From: Thermohalobaculum sp039816045
Lineage (GTDB): Bacteria > Pseudomonadota > Alphaproteobacteria > Rhodobacterales > Rhodobacteraceae
Assembly: GCA_039816045.1 (NCBI GenBank)
Contig: JBCBYB010000014.1
Location: forward strand, 1-64,000
DNA length: 64,000 nucleotides
Direction of reading: 5' to 3'
Shown one piece after another: positions 44,209-53,181 of the stretch (its first letter is position 1; every line of letters begins with the position of its first letter). Below the pieces are notes generated by a model, which was given only the letters and a program-made list of their open reading frames with translations, was not told where the DNA came from and did not search any database. The translations under genes and the position numbers were made by a program.

Positions 44209-45645
44209 TCAGGCCGCATCGCGCAGTTTCTTATAAGCTGCGAGCGCCCGTTCCCGTCCTTCTTTAAGACCGATGACCGGCGCGGGATAGGAATCATTGG
44301 GCGAAAGCCCCCAAGCGCGCGGGATCGCCTCGAAGTAGCTTAGCGCATCCGCGTGAGGCCGCGCCCGCCCTTCGGCGATCCACCGGTCGCGATAAACCCG
44401 CTGCGGGTCGAACTTCTCGGCCTGGGTCTCTGGGTTGAACACCCGGAAATAGGGTGCCGCGTCGGGGCCAGTCCCCGCCGCCCATTGCCAGCCCATGGCA
44501 TTCGAGGCCGGGTCCCAGTCCACCAGACAGTCGCGGAACCAGGCCTCGCCCGCACGCCAGTCCACCAGCAGGTGCTTGGTGAGAAAGCTCGCAACCAGCA
44601 TCCGCGCGCGGTTGTGCATGGTGCCGGTGACGTACATCTCCCGCATCGCCGCATCGACCACCGCGATCCCGGTGCGCCCCTGACGCCAGCAGGTGGCGGC
44701 ATCGCTGTCCTCGGCCCAAGGGAAGCCATCCCATTCCGGGCGCCAGTTCCGCTCGGCGATGTGCGGGGTGTGGTAGAGGAGGTGATAGGCAAACTCGCGC
44801 CAGACAACCTCGGAGACAAAGCACTCCGCACCGTCGGCGGCCGGACCCGAGAGCCGGCGCATGGCATCCCAGCCCGCGTGCCAAAGGGTGCGCGCCGAGA
44901 TCTCACCGGTCGCGAGCGCTGCCGAGAGCCCGGAGGTCGCGTCGAGATCCAGCCGGTCGCGGTCGGCCTTATAACGCCCCACGGCCTCCGCAAGGAACCA
45001 AGCGAGGCGGTCGCGGGCCGCCTCCTCGCCGATGCGGGCATGGCGCGCGACCACGGCCCCGCCCCGGTCCATGGTGGCCTCAAGGCCCCAGTCCTCAAGC
45101 CGATCACTGGCGGGCCACGTCGCGGGCGCCGCGAGATCGGCAGGCTCAGCCAAGGGTTCGGCCAGATCAGCGCCGCGCACCGATTTCCAGAAGGGGGTGT
45201 AAACCTTGTAGAACCCGCCGGTCTTGGTCTCGACCTCCCACGGTTCGAACAGGAGCGAGGCATTGACGCTCTGGACCTCGATCCCCTTGGCCTTGAGAGC
45301 CGTCTTGATCTCGGTGTCGCGCGCCCGCGCTGCCGGCTCGTATTGGCGCGACCAGACGACCCTGCGGGCCCCGGTCTCGGCCAACAGCGCTTCCAGGGCG
45401 TCCAGCGCCCCTCCCCGCCGCAGGATCAGCCGCGCGCCGCGTGCCTCCAGCCGCCGGGCGAGATCGCCGAGCGACCGAGAGAGGCGCCATTTGGCCGCCG
45501 CGCCATAGGCTTCCACAACCGGATCGAGCACGAAGACCGGGATCACCGGCCCACTGCCCGCCAGGGCCGCCTGCCAGCCCGGATGGTCCGCCAGCCGCAG
45601 ATCGCGGCGCAGCCAAAGCAGGGTGACGGGAGGGGCCTCGGTCAT
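44209..45645 (-). CDS. phr: deoxyribodipyrimidine photolyase / cryptochrome family
   Basis: Light-dependent repair of UV-induced pyrimidine dimers. 478 residues from ATG 45645. The N-terminal antenna domain begins LLWLRRDLRLADHPGW. The C-terminal FAD domain has REFAYHLLYHTPHI, WRQGRTGIAVVDAAMREMYVTGTMHNRARM, and DWDPASNAMGWQWAAGTGPDA, all diagnostic of class I CPD photolyase. It appears to be the first gene of the phr-FAD oxidoreductase-DUF1365-cfa set, which fits a light/singlet-oxygen regulon. Confidence 0.94.
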   Translation of the reverse strand: MTEAPPVTLLWLRRDLRLADHPGWQAALAGSGPVIPVFVLDPVVEAYGAAAKWRLSRSLGDLARRLEARGARLILRRGGALDALEALLAETGARRVVWSRQYEPAARARDTEIKTALKAKGIEVQSVNASLLFEPWEVETKTGGFYKVYTPFWKSVRGADLAEPLAEPADLAAPATWPASDRLEDWGLEATMDRGGAVVARHARIGEEAARDRLAWFLAEAVGRYKADRDRLDLDATSGLSAALATGEISARTLWHAGWDAMRRLSGPAADGAECFVSEVVWREFAYHLLYHTPHIAERNWRPEWDGFPWAEDSDAATCWRQGRTGIAVVDAAMREMYVTGTMHNRARMLVASFLTKHLLVDWRAGEAWFRDCLVDWDPASNAMGWQWAAGTGPDAAPYFRVFNPETQAEKFDPQRVYRDRWIAEGRARPHADALSYFEAIPRAWGLSPNDSYPAPVIGLKEGRERALAAYKKLRDAA

Positions 45646-45693
45646 GCGCTCTCTGCTCGGCTGGGGCGGCGTCTCGCCGCGTGGGACGGTTGC

Positions 45694-45716
45694 ACACATT
45701 GTGTCGGATGCCACAA
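45694..45716. promoter_or_regulatory. overlapping palindromes between phr and aceK
   Basis: Two overlapping inverted repeats sit mid-way in the divergent gap: ACACA-T-TGTGT (45694-45704) and TTGTG-N8-CACAA (45699-45716). Such symmetry suits a dimeric regulator. I find no confident sigma-E type promoter here. Confidence 0.3.
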
Positions 45717-45793
45717 AAGTAACGCGGTCTTACACAGGTCAAGGGAGCCGCACCCTCTTGTGGGAAACTCGGCCGAGGCGCAGGCTGGGACCC

Positions 45794-47635
45794 ATGAACA
45801 CCCGACCCAAACGCGACTTCGGAACCCTCTCGACCGAGCAGATCGCCTATGCCGGGCTCGCCGATCTCCAGAGTGCGGCAGGGGGCGCTGCAAGGGCGGG
45901 TGTGCTCGCGCGCATCATCCTGGCGGTGTTCGACGATTACTATGTCCGCTCGCGCCAGATCCCCCTGCTCGCCAAGGCCGCATTCGAGAAGCGCGACTGG
46001 CCGACCGCCATTGCGCTCAGCCAGGAGCGGATCGCGATCTATTCCCTCTCCATCTCCAAAGCGGTCCCGGTGCTGGAGCTGGCCATCCGCGAGACCGAGG
46101 GCCAGGCGCAATTCTGGCCGATGGTCGAGAGCGCATTCGGCGAACTGGTCGGCGGCCGCTATGAGGCGGATCTGGCGCTCGCCTATCTCGCCTCGATCCG
46201 GCGTTGGGTCTACCGCGACCGCTGGCAGCCGATCCCCTATGACGTCGCCCGCAGCCGGCCGCTTCCGACGGACCGCGCGTTCCTGCGCAGCCACCGCCCG
46301 CCCGACGGCCGCATGACACCCGCAATCGCCGATGCTCTCCTCGACGCGCCGGGGCTCGAGACCCCCTTCCGCGACCGCCCGGGCGATGCCGCCGCCGTGG
46401 CCGAGCGGATCAACCGGGAGCTTGGCCTCGACGCCGCCCCCGTGCTCGCGCGCGTCGAGGTGATGACCGCCGGCTTCTATCGAAACCGCGGCGCCTATGT
46501 GGTGGGCGCGCTGGAGCTGCCGGAGCGCCGGGTGCCGATGGCGCTCGCGCTCCTGAACGGCGAGGAAGGGGTGACGGTCGATGCGGTGATCACCCGGTCC
46601 TCGACGCTGCGTCACGTCTTCTCCTCGGCACTGGCGAACTTTCATGTGACCGAGCGCGCCTATCACGAGGTGGTGGCCTATCTCCACGGGCTGATGCCCG
46701 AACGCCCGCTCGGCCAGCACTACTCCACCGTCGGCTACAACCATGTGGGCAAGATGGCGGTGATGCAGGAGATCCGCGGCGATCTCGCACGCACCGAGCA
46801 GGTCTTCGACCATGCCCCCGGGCCGCGCGGCAGCGTCGCGATCGGCTTCACCGCGCCCGGCACGGACTATGTGCTGAAGGTGATCCGCGACACGCCGACC
46901 GAGAACTACAAGTGGGAGCGCTTCGACGGGGTCGCCTCGGTGCTCGAGAAATACAGCGCCGTGCATGAGCTCAACCGCTCAGGCTCGATGCTCGACAACA
47001 TCCTCTACCAGACCGTCGCCCTGCCCTCCGCGCTGTTCTCGGACGCGCTGCTCGACGATCTGCTGGAGGCGGCCAGCGGCTCCATCGCCTTCTACCGCAA
47101 CGAGGTGATGTTCCGGCACCTGATCGTGCAGCGAAAGATGGTGCCGCTGCCGCTCTTCCTTGAGCGCTGTTCCGAGCGGGAGGCGGAGACGGCGGTGATC
47201 CGGCTCGGCCAGTGCATCCGAAACAACGCGGCGACGGGTGTCTTCAACCGCGATCTCGACGGGCGCAACTACGGCGTCTCGGCGCTGCACTTCGTCTATC
47301 TCTTCGACTATGACGCGATCCTGCCGCTCTCGGAGGTCAAGGTGCGCACCAATGCGGACCGGGAGTTCGGCGAGGAGGATGTGCCCGACTGGGTCTTCGA
47401 GGAAGGCCCTGTCTTTCTGCCCGAGGAGCTGGAGGCGCATCTCCGTCTGCCGGACAAGCGCCTCCGCCGGTTGTTTCGCGAGGCCCATGGCGAGCTGCTG
47501 ACCGCCGCCTGGTGGGAGCGGATGCAGCGCCTGCTCGCCGAGGGGCGCGTGCCGAGGGTGCGCACCTATCCCCGCTCGACCCAGCTCGCTCGCTCGCAGC
47601 CGGAGGAGGACCTGACGCTGCGCACCCCGGGCTAG
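45794..47635 (+). CDS. aceK: bifunctional isocitrate dehydrogenase kinase/phosphatase
   Basis: Phosphorylates and dephosphorylates isocitrate dehydrogenase to divide carbon between the TCA cycle and the glyoxylate shunt. 613 residues, about 35 longer than the E. coli enzyme. The nucleotide-binding region AIGFTAPGTDYVLKVIRD, then YKWERFDGV, and the phosphatase/kinase core GRNYGVSALHFVYLFDYDAILPL are present. No isocitrate lyase or malate synthase gene is nearby, so it stands alone rather than in an aceBAK operon. The start at 45794 lacks a strong ribosome-binding site. Confidence 0.93.
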   Translation: MNTRPKRDFGTLSTEQIAYAGLADLQSAAGGAARAGVLARIILAVFDDYYVRSRQIPLLAKAAFEKRDWPTAIALSQERIAIYSLSISKAVPVLELAIRETEGQAQFWPMVESAFGELVGGRYEADLALAYLASIRRWVYRDRWQPIPYDVARSRPLPTDRAFLRSHRPPDGRMTPAIADALLDAPGLETPFRDRPGDAAAVAERINRELGLDAAPVLARVEVMTAGFYRNRGAYVVGALELPERRVPMALALLNGEEGVTVDAVITRSSTLRHVFSSALANFHVTERAYHEVVAYLHGLMPERPLGQHYSTVGYNHVGKMAVMQEIRGDLARTEQVFDHAPGPRGSVAIGFTAPGTDYVLKVIRDTPTENYKWERFDGVASVLEKYSAVHELNRSGSMLDNILYQTVALPSALFSDALLDDLLEAASGSIAFYRNEVMFRHLIVQRKMVPLPLFLERCSEREAETAVIRLGQCIRNNAATGVFNRDLDGRNYGVSALHFVYLFDYDAILPLSEVKVRTNADREFGEEDVPDWVFEEGPVFLPEELEAHLRLPDKRLRRLFREAHGELLTAAWWERMQRLLAEGRVPRVRTYPRSTQLARSQPEEDLTLRTPG

Positions 47636-47636
47636 G

Positions 47637-47879
47637 TTACTTCTTCTCTTTCTGGAGCTGTGCCAGGGCGACCTTCAACACGCGCAGCTGGCTGTCGAAC
47701 TGTGCCGACATCTTTTTCTTGAGATCCTCGATGCGCTTCATGATTTCCTGGATTTCTTCTGGGCTCTCGGCCTTTTTCAGAAAGTCTACGGTTTTTTTGG
47801 CGTGGTCCTGACCCTCTTTGAACGCCTTCTTGTTGGAGTCCGTAACGATCTGGGCCGTCTTCTTCATATCGTGAGCCAT
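47637..47879 (-). CDS. small lysine-rich helical protein
   Basis: An 80-residue, strongly helical and lysine-rich protein (DSNKKAFKEGQDHAKKT, IMKRIEDLKKKMSAQF, KVALAQLQKEKK) with a coiled-coil look that recalls phasin-like polyhydroxyalkanoate granule proteins. AAGGA lies 6 nt before ATG 47879. Its codon use is visibly more AT-rich than its neighbours. It ends one base from the aceK stop, tail to tail. Phasin assignment is tentative. Confidence 0.6.
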   Translation of the reverse strand: MAHDMKKTAQIVTDSNKKAFKEGQDHAKKTVDFLKKAESPEEIQEIMKRIEDLKKKMSAQFDSQLRVLKVALAQLQKEKK

Positions 47880-47974
47880 GGTATTTCCTTTTACAATTCC
47901 CCCTCGCCCCGACAGGAAGATAGGCACGGCCAAGCACGTGCGCAATTATCGTGCTCAGGGATAAGTCTAGCCCT

Positions 47975-48490
47975 TCACGCGCCGCATCGGATCCGCAGCT
48001 CAAACCGTTGCTCGGTCACCCGGGTGCCCCAGGTCCTGTCCTCCTGTTCGGCGACCAGGCGAAACCCGGCCTTCTCATAGACCGCGCGCGCCGCATCGAG
48101 CCCTGCGAACGTGTCGAGATAGAGCCCGGCAAGCCCAGCCTCCCGCGTCGCTCCAACCGCCTCGGCAATCAACCGGTGGCCAAGCCCCTGCCCGCGCGCC
48201 CGCGGATCCACGAAAAACCAGCGCAGATGCGCGAGCTCCTCGTGTGCCTCATCCGCATCCACCGAGACCGTGCCGAGAAACCCCTGCGCATCACCGGCCC
48301 AGAAAATCTGCACCCCCGGCGGGCGCAACCGCTGCACGAACGCCCCCATGCCTGCCGCGACGATCCCCTCGAAAACTGCGCCAAACCCCCAATGCTCGGC
48401 ATAGTGTCGGCCATGGGCGGCCACAGTCCATCCGACAAGCCCCGGAGCCCATCCGCGCTCGATACGATTTGTTTGCATCCCTCGGTTCAC
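47975..48490 (-). CDS. GNAT family N-acetyltransferase
   Basis: A 171-residue protein from a GTG at 48490; an ATG at 48478 is also possible. The acetyl-CoA-binding region reads RWFFVDPRARGQGLGHRLIAEAV, the classic RxxGxG/A loop, followed by LYLDTFAGLDAARAVYEKAGFRLV. Substrate cannot be told. The N-terminal part resembles small-molecule acetyltransferases found alone in alphaproteobacteria. Divergent from glutamate dehydrogenase by 83 bp. Confidence 0.82.
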   Translation of the reverse strand: MNRGMQTNRIERGWAPGLVGWTVAAHGRHYAEHWGFGAVFEGIVAAGMGAFVQRLRPPGVQIFWAGDAQGFLGTVSVDADEAHEELAHLRWFFVDPRARGQGLGHRLIAEAVGATREAGLAGLYLDTFAGLDAARAVYEKAGFRLVAEQEDRTWGTRVTEQRFELRIRCGA

Positions 48491-48514
48491 TGTCCCACCG
48501 TCATCTTACTGCGA

Positions 48515-48543
48515 TTGACCGTCCTGAAACTTGGGCGCAGGAT
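48515..48543 (+). promoter_or_regulatory. predicted promoter of the glutamate dehydrogenase gene
   Basis: TTGACC (48515-48520) and CAGGAT (48538-48543) are 17 bp apart, 30 bp before the ATG. The -10 is only a half match. Confidence 0.45.
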
Positions 48544-48573
48544 CGCGGAAACAAATCAAGAGGGGATCCGCCG

Positions 48574-50001
48574 ATGACGACCGCACCCAACAGCGCCTCC
48601 GAGCCAAGCTTCCGCGAAAGCGTTGACATCATGTTCAACCAGGCTGTGGCGCTCATGGACCTGCCGGAGGGATTGCCGGAGAAAATCCGGATCTGCAACT
48701 CAACCTATGCGGTGCGTTTCGGCGTGAAGCTGCGGGGACGCATCCACACCTTCACCGGCTACCGCTCCGTGCATTCCGAGCATATGGAGCCGGTGAAGGG
48801 CGGCATCCGCTATGCCGACCATGTGAACCAGGACGAGGTCGAGGCGTTGGCCGCGCTCATGACCTACAAGTGCTCTCTGGTCGAGGTGCCCTTCGGCGGC
48901 TCCAAGGGCGGGCTCTGCATCAACCCGCGGGAGTGGGAGGCCGATGAGCTGGAGCGGATCACCCGCCGGTTCGCCTATGAGCTGGTCAAGCGCGATCTGA
49001 TCAACCCATCGCAGAACGTACCGGCGCCGGACATGGGAACCGGCGAGCGCGAAATGGCCTGGATCGCCGACCAGTACAAGCGGATGCACACCACCGATAT
49101 CGACGGCAATGCCTGCGTCACCGGCAAGCCGCGCAATGCCGGCGGCATCGCGGGGCGTGTGGAGGCCACGGGCCGCGGCGTGCAATACGCGCTGCGGGAG
49201 TTCTTCCGCCATCCGGAGGATGTGGCCAAGGCAGGGCTCTCGGGCAGCCTCGAAGGCAAGCGCGTCATCGTCCAGGGCCTTGGGAATGTGGGCTATCACG
49301 CGGCCAAGTTCCTCGAGCAGGAGGACGGCTGCAAGATCGTCGGCATCGGCGAGCGGGACGGCGCGGTCCTCAACCCCGACGGGCTGAGTGTGGAGACCGT
49401 GCGCGAGCACCTGATGGAGACCGGCGGGGTGAAGGGCTATCCGCGCGGCGCCTATCGCGAGGACGGCGCATCGCTCCTCGAAGAGGACTGCGATATTCTG
49501 ATCCCGGCAGCGCTGGAGGCGGTGATCAATCTCGGCAACGCCGCCCGGGTGCGTGCGCCGCTGATCATCGAGGCCGCGAACGGCCCGATCACCGCAGGCG
49601 CCAACACCATCCTGCGCGACAAGGGCACGGTTATCATCCCCGACCTCTACGCCAATGCCGGCGGTGTGACGGTGAGCTATTTCGAGTGGGTGAAGAACCT
49701 CAGCCATATCCGCTTTGGCCGGATGCAGCGGCGCCAGGAGGAAAGCCGGCATCAGATGCTGATCGACGAGCTTGAGACTATGATCGGCAAACCGGTCTCT
49801 GCGAACTTCCGGGAGCGGTATCTGAAGGGCGCAGACGAGCTGCAACTGGTGCGCTCGGGCCTCGATGACACCATGCGGGTGGCCTATCAGGCGATGCGCG
49901 AGGTCTGGCATTCCCGCAATGACGTGCCGGATCTGCGGATCGCAGGATTTATCCTGGCGATTGACCGGGTGGCACAGACCTACCAGGCAAAGGGACTCTG
50001 A
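48574..50001 (+). CDS. Glu/Leu/Phe/Val dehydrogenase, probable glutamate dehydrogenase
   Basis: Oxidative deamination of glutamate to 2-oxoglutarate (or the reverse). 475 residues; the start at 48574 has GAGGGGA 7 nt upstream. Substrate-site motif VKGGIRYADHVNQDEV, catalytic-lysine motif VPFGGSKGGL (about residues 106-115) and the Rossmann loop VIVQGLGNVGYHAAK are clear. Length and the PAPDMGTGEREMAW stretch fit hexameric GDH rather than leucine dehydrogenase. Possibly NAD-specific. Convergent with the aminotransferase gene across repeat element B. Confidence 0.9.
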   Translation: MTTAPNSASEPSFRESVDIMFNQAVALMDLPEGLPEKIRICNSTYAVRFGVKLRGRIHTFTGYRSVHSEHMEPVKGGIRYADHVNQDEVEALAALMTYKCSLVEVPFGGSKGGLCINPREWEADELERITRRFAYELVKRDLINPSQNVPAPDMGTGEREMAWIADQYKRMHTTDIDGNACVTGKPRNAGGIAGRVEATGRGVQYALREFFRHPEDVAKAGLSGSLEGKRVIVQGLGNVGYHAAKFLEQEDGCKIVGIGERDGAVLNPDGLSVETVREHLMETGGVKGYPRGAYREDGASLLEEDCDILIPAALEAVINLGNAARVRAPLIIEAANGPITAGANTILRDKGTVIIPDLYANAGGVTVSYFEWVKNLSHIRFGRMQRRQEESRHQMLIDELETMIGKPVSANFRERYLKGADELQLVRSGLDDTMRVAYQAMREVWHSRNDVPDLRIAGFILAIDRVAQTYQAKGL

Positions 50002-50054
50002 GCACGGCCTGAGCCAGCAGCCGATGCGGCCCGCCGGCGCCGGGCCTCTTCAGA

Positions 50055-50209
50055 GCGCCGCGACAGATCGTGCGCCCCTTGCGCTGTCATGCTCGCGGCG
50101 CGGGGCTCCGTCGCGCCGGTTGCCCCGGGGCCCGGGTCCAGCCAAGTGCTTCGGGTGAAGGCCGCCGCGAGCGGACGGGGTGAGCTTGGTGCCCCGGTGG
50201 ACGCGGCGC
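50055..50209. repeat. 155-bp two-hairpin repeat element, copy B
   Basis: Same layout as 38674-38828: unit 1 at 50055-50101 (GCGCCGCG to CGCGGCGC), 60-bp spacer, facing unit 2 at 50162-50209 (first arm begins CCGCCGCG). Spacer blocks shared with copy A include CCGTCGCG, CCGGGG-CCGG and GCCAAG, while other bases differ. Unit 1 has an extra inner stem GACAG/CTGTC. It lies between the convergent glutamate dehydrogenase and aminotransferase genes. Confidence 0.7.
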
Positions 50210-50220
50210 GCGGTCGCGTC

Positions 50221-51450
50221 TCAGGCCGGCTGGGGCAAGGTCTGTGCGGACAGATCCGCGGCGAACCGCGCGAGGCGACCGAGCGCTTCGGTCAGCGGCT
50301 CCTCCGGCACAGTGAGCGCTACGCGCACGTGACCCGCCGCCGCCTCGCCAAAGCTCTCGCCCGGCATCACCGCGATGCCTGTCTCCTCGAGCAGCCGCGT
50401 CGCGAAACCAGTGCCTGAAAGCCCGGTCGCCCGCACATCGAGGAGGAGATACATGCCACCCTGGGGCGGGCTCACCCGGATCGGACCGCCAGCCGCCGCG
50501 AGCGCTGCAAGGCCAGCCGCGCGCCGCGTGCGGTAGCGGGTGACGATCTCGGCCTCCGCCGGGCAGTCCGCGGCGAGACCAGCCAGCACCGCATCCTGCA
50601 CGAACCCCGGCAAACCGTAGCTCGTGGCGATCGCGAGGTCCCAGAGCCGGGCCGCCACGGGCTCGGGCGCCACGGCCCAGCCGAGACGGAAGCCTGTCAC
50701 ACCAAGCGCCTTGGAGGCCGAGTTCACCACGATCACCCGGTCCGCCATCCCCGGCAGATCGCGCGGGCTGAGATGGCTGCCCTCCCAGACCTGGCTGTCG
50801 TAGACCTCGTCAGAGATCAGCCACAGCCCGCGCCTCTGGCAGAGCTCCGCCAGCGCCGTAAGCGCCTCGGGGGTATAGACCGCACCCGTCGGGTTGTTCG
50901 GCGTGTTGATCAGGATCGCCCGGGTATCGGGCTCGAGCGCCGCTTCGATCGCCGCAGCGTTCGGCTGAAACCCGCCCTCGGCAGGGCAAGCCACCGCAAT
51001 CGCCCGACCGCCGGCTGCCCGTACCGTCTGGGCATAGGTCGCATAGTACGGATCGAGCACAACACAGCTCTCACCCGCGTCCATCACCGCCATCATCGCC
51101 GCGAAGAGCCCGGCCTGACCGCCCGCAGACACCGCGACGTTGTCGACCCCTGCCGGCACCGCTGTGCGCGCCGTGACCCGCGCGGCGATGGCCTCACGGA
51201 GCGCGCGCACCCCTTCGACCGGGGTATAGCCCGTATGACCGCCTCGGGCGCTGTCGCAGAGCGCGTCGAGAAGGCGCCCATGCGGCGGCACGTCATGGTC
51301 GCCGATGGTCAGCTGCGTGACCCGTTTGCCCTCGGCGATCATCGCCCTGGACATGTAGTAGATCTCCCAGCCGTCGGCGCCGCCGCCCACGACCTCTTCG
51401 ATCCGGCGCGAGAGCCGCACCGGGGCAAGGGTCACGCCGTTGGCGCTCAT
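50221..51450 (-). CDS. PLP-dependent class I/II aminotransferase
   Basis: A 409-residue fold-type I aminotransferase. Motifs: NTPNNPTGAVY, SDEVYDSQVW and the PLP lysine K247 in NSASKALGVTGFRLGW, with substrate arginine in HVRVALTVPEE. Amino-acid specificity cannot be assigned; aspartate- or aromatic-type is most likely. Its ATG overlaps the stop of the DegP-type protease gene, so it is the last gene of the hflKC-degP message. Confidence 0.88.
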   Translation of the reverse strand: MSANGVTLAPVRLSRRIEEVVGGGADGWEIYYMSRAMIAEGKRVTQLTIGDHDVPPHGRLLDALCDSARGGHTGYTPVEGVRALREAIAARVTARTAVPAGVDNVAVSAGGQAGLFAAMMAVMDAGESCVVLDPYYATYAQTVRAAGGRAIAVACPAEGGFQPNAAAIEAALEPDTRAILINTPNNPTGAVYTPEALTALAELCQRRGLWLISDEVYDSQVWEGSHLSPRDLPGMADRVIVVNSASKALGVTGFRLGWAVAPEPVAARLWDLAIATSYGLPGFVQDAVLAGLAADCPAEAEIVTRYRTRRAAGLAALAAAGGPIRVSPPQGGMYLLLDVRATGLSGTGFATRLLEETGIAVMPGESFGEAAAGHVRVALTVPEEPLTEALGRLARFAADLSAQTLPQPA

Positions 51451-52910
51451 TCCCCGACCGCCAGAGGCACGAAGCGCAGATCCTCACCGGACTGCACCAG
51501 CAGCAGAACCTGCGCACGGCCCGCAGCGCGCGCCTCGTCGATGCTGTCGGCGACCTGATCGGGGTCGGTCACGGGCTCCTGTCCGATCTCGACGATCACA
51601 TCGCCTGCGGTGATCCCCTTTTCGGCTGCGGCCCCGCCCTCGGTGACCGCGGTGACCAACACGCCCGTCACCGCCTCGCCGAGGCTGTGCTCGGCGCGGC
51701 CCGCATCGGTGATCGGGGCAAGCGAGAGACCCACGGCATCGAGCTCGGTCGGCTCCGGCGCAGGCTCAGTGACGGTTTCCGGGTCAATCGCGGCGACCGC
51801 CTCCTGCCCCTCGAGCCGGCCGAGCTTGACCCGCACGGTTTGGGTCTTGCCCTTGCGGAACAGCAGGACGCGGACGGTCTTGCCCACCGGCGTCTCGGCC
51901 ACCATTCGGGGCAGATCGCGCATGGTCTCAACCTCGCGCCCGTCGAACTGCAGGATCACGTCGCCCGCCTGGATGCCGCCGGCCTGAGCCGGGCCTTCAT
52001 CCGTCACGCTCGCGACCAAAGCGCCCGACGCTTCTTCGAGACCAAGCGCCTCGGACATCTCGTCGTTCACCTCCTGGATGCGCACGCCGAGCCAGCCGCG
52101 GCGGGTCTCGCCGAACTCCTTCAGCTGGCCGACGACGTTCGCCGCAAGATTCGAGGGCACCGCGAACCCGATGCCGATGGACCCGCCAGAGGGGGAGATG
52201 ATGGCGGTGTTCACGCCGATCACCTGGCCGTCGAGGTTGAACAGAGGCCCGCCCGAGTTGCCGCGGTTGATCGCCGCGTCGGTCTGCAGGAAGTCGTCAT
52301 AGGGACCGGCCTGAATGTCCCGGTTCCGCGCCGAGATGATGCCGGCCGAGACCGAGCCGCCGAGGCCGAAGGGGTTGCCGATGGCCAGCACCCAGTCGCC
52401 GACGCGGCTGATCTCACTGTCGCCCCAGGGGACGAACGGCAGCGGCGAGGGAGGGTTCACCTTGAGCACCGCGATGTCGGTCTTATCGTCGGTGCCGATC
52501 ACCTCGGCCTCTAGCGAGGAGCCGTCGGCGAAGTTCACGGTGACCTGGTCGGCCTCCTCGATCACGTGGTTGTTGGTGACGACGAAGCCGTCCGCCGTGA
52601 TCACGAAGCCCGAGCCGAGCGACTGCACCTGGCGCGGACCGGGCGGGCGGCCGCGCTCGAAGAACTCGCGGAACAGATCGTTGAAAGGCCCATCCGGCAG
52701 CGCCTCGACATCCGGGCGCTCGACCGTCTGGCTGGTGGAGATGTTCACGACCGACGGGCTCAACCGCTCCGCCAGATCGGCGAAGGACCCCGGCGCGTCG
52801 CGCGCCTCGGCGGGGCCCGCGCCCCCGGTCACCACCAGGGCGAGGGCCAAAACCGCGCCCGCCAGACCGCGACGCAGCAGCGCCCCCTGCACACTCAGTT
52901 CCGCACCCAT
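51447..52910 (-). CDS. Do-family periplasmic serine protease (DegP/DegQ-like)
   Basis: Periplasmic protease and chaperone of 487 residues, with a signal peptide in the first ~35 residues (LAGAVLALALVVTGGAGPAEA). The catalytic triad is H115 (TNNHV), D145 (KTDIAVL) and S219 (GNSGGPL). Two PDZ domains follow, around 275-365 and 400-480. I take ATG 52910, which leaves a normal signal peptide and has GGAGG 10 nt upstream. Clustering behind hflK-hflC matches many alphaproteobacteria and suggests joint envelope quality control. Confidence 0.93.
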   Translation of the reverse strand: MGAELSVQGALLRRGLAGAVLALALVVTGGAGPAEARDAPGSFADLAERLSPSVVNISTSQTVERPDVEALPDGPFNDLFREFFERGRPPGPRQVQSLGSGFVITADGFVVTNNHVIEEADQVTVNFADGSSLEAEVIGTDDKTDIAVLKVNPPSPLPFVPWGDSEISRVGDWVLAIGNPFGLGGSVSAGIISARNRDIQAGPYDDFLQTDAAINRGNSGGPLFNLDGQVIGVNTAIISPSGGSIGIGFAVPSNLAANVVGQLKEFGETRRGWLGVRIQEVNDEMSEALGLEEASGALVASVTDEGPAQAGGIQAGDVILQFDGREVETMRDLPRMVAETPVGKTVRVLLFRKGKTQTVRVKLGRLEGQEAVAAIDPETVTEPAPEPTELDAVGLSLAPITDAGRAEHSLGEAVTGVLVTAVTEGGAAAEKGITAGDVIVEIGQEPVTDPDQVADSIDEARAAGRAQVLLLVQSGEDLRFVPLAVGE

Positions 52911-52948
52911 GGCTCTTCGCCCTCCGTTGTTCGTCCGCGCGCCCTGCC

Positions 52949-53146
52949 TCAACCTCGCAGCAAGAGATAGGCCAGGGTGCCGATCCCTGCCAAGGCCAGA
53001 CCGCCCCACCTCACCCTTTCGGGATCGATCTCGGCCATCTGCGCGAGCAGGTCGTGGATCCGACGCGACATCAGCGCCAGCACCAGCCCCTCTACCACCG
53101 CCACGAGGGCGAGTGCGGCCAACAGATCGCCAAGCGCTCCTGACAT
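52949..53146 (-). CDS. DUF2065 small membrane protein
   Basis: A 65-residue protein with two hydrophobic helices (LLAALALVAVVEGLVLAL and LALAGIGTLAYLLL) around a PERVRWGGL turn, the DUF2065 (YjeT-like) pattern. Position between hflC and degP is the usual place for this family. ATG at 53146 is chosen. Function unknown, probably part of the HflKC/FtsH neighbourhood. Confidence 0.8.
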   Translation of the reverse strand: MSGALGDLLAALALVAVVEGLVLALMSRRIHDLLAQMAEIDPERVRWGGLALAGIGTLAYLLLRG

Positions 53147-53181
53147 GCCGTGTCGTTCAGAGCGCCCGCGACCGGCCGCGA

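Noticed and set aside
45646..45793. RpoE-type promoter upstream of phr
   Set aside because: No TGATC-type -35 with a suitable -10 could be found, so regulation is argued only from gene content.
45167..46966. 599-residue minus-strand open frame
   Set aside because: Runs across phr out of frame and antisense to aceK; shadow of two genuine genes.
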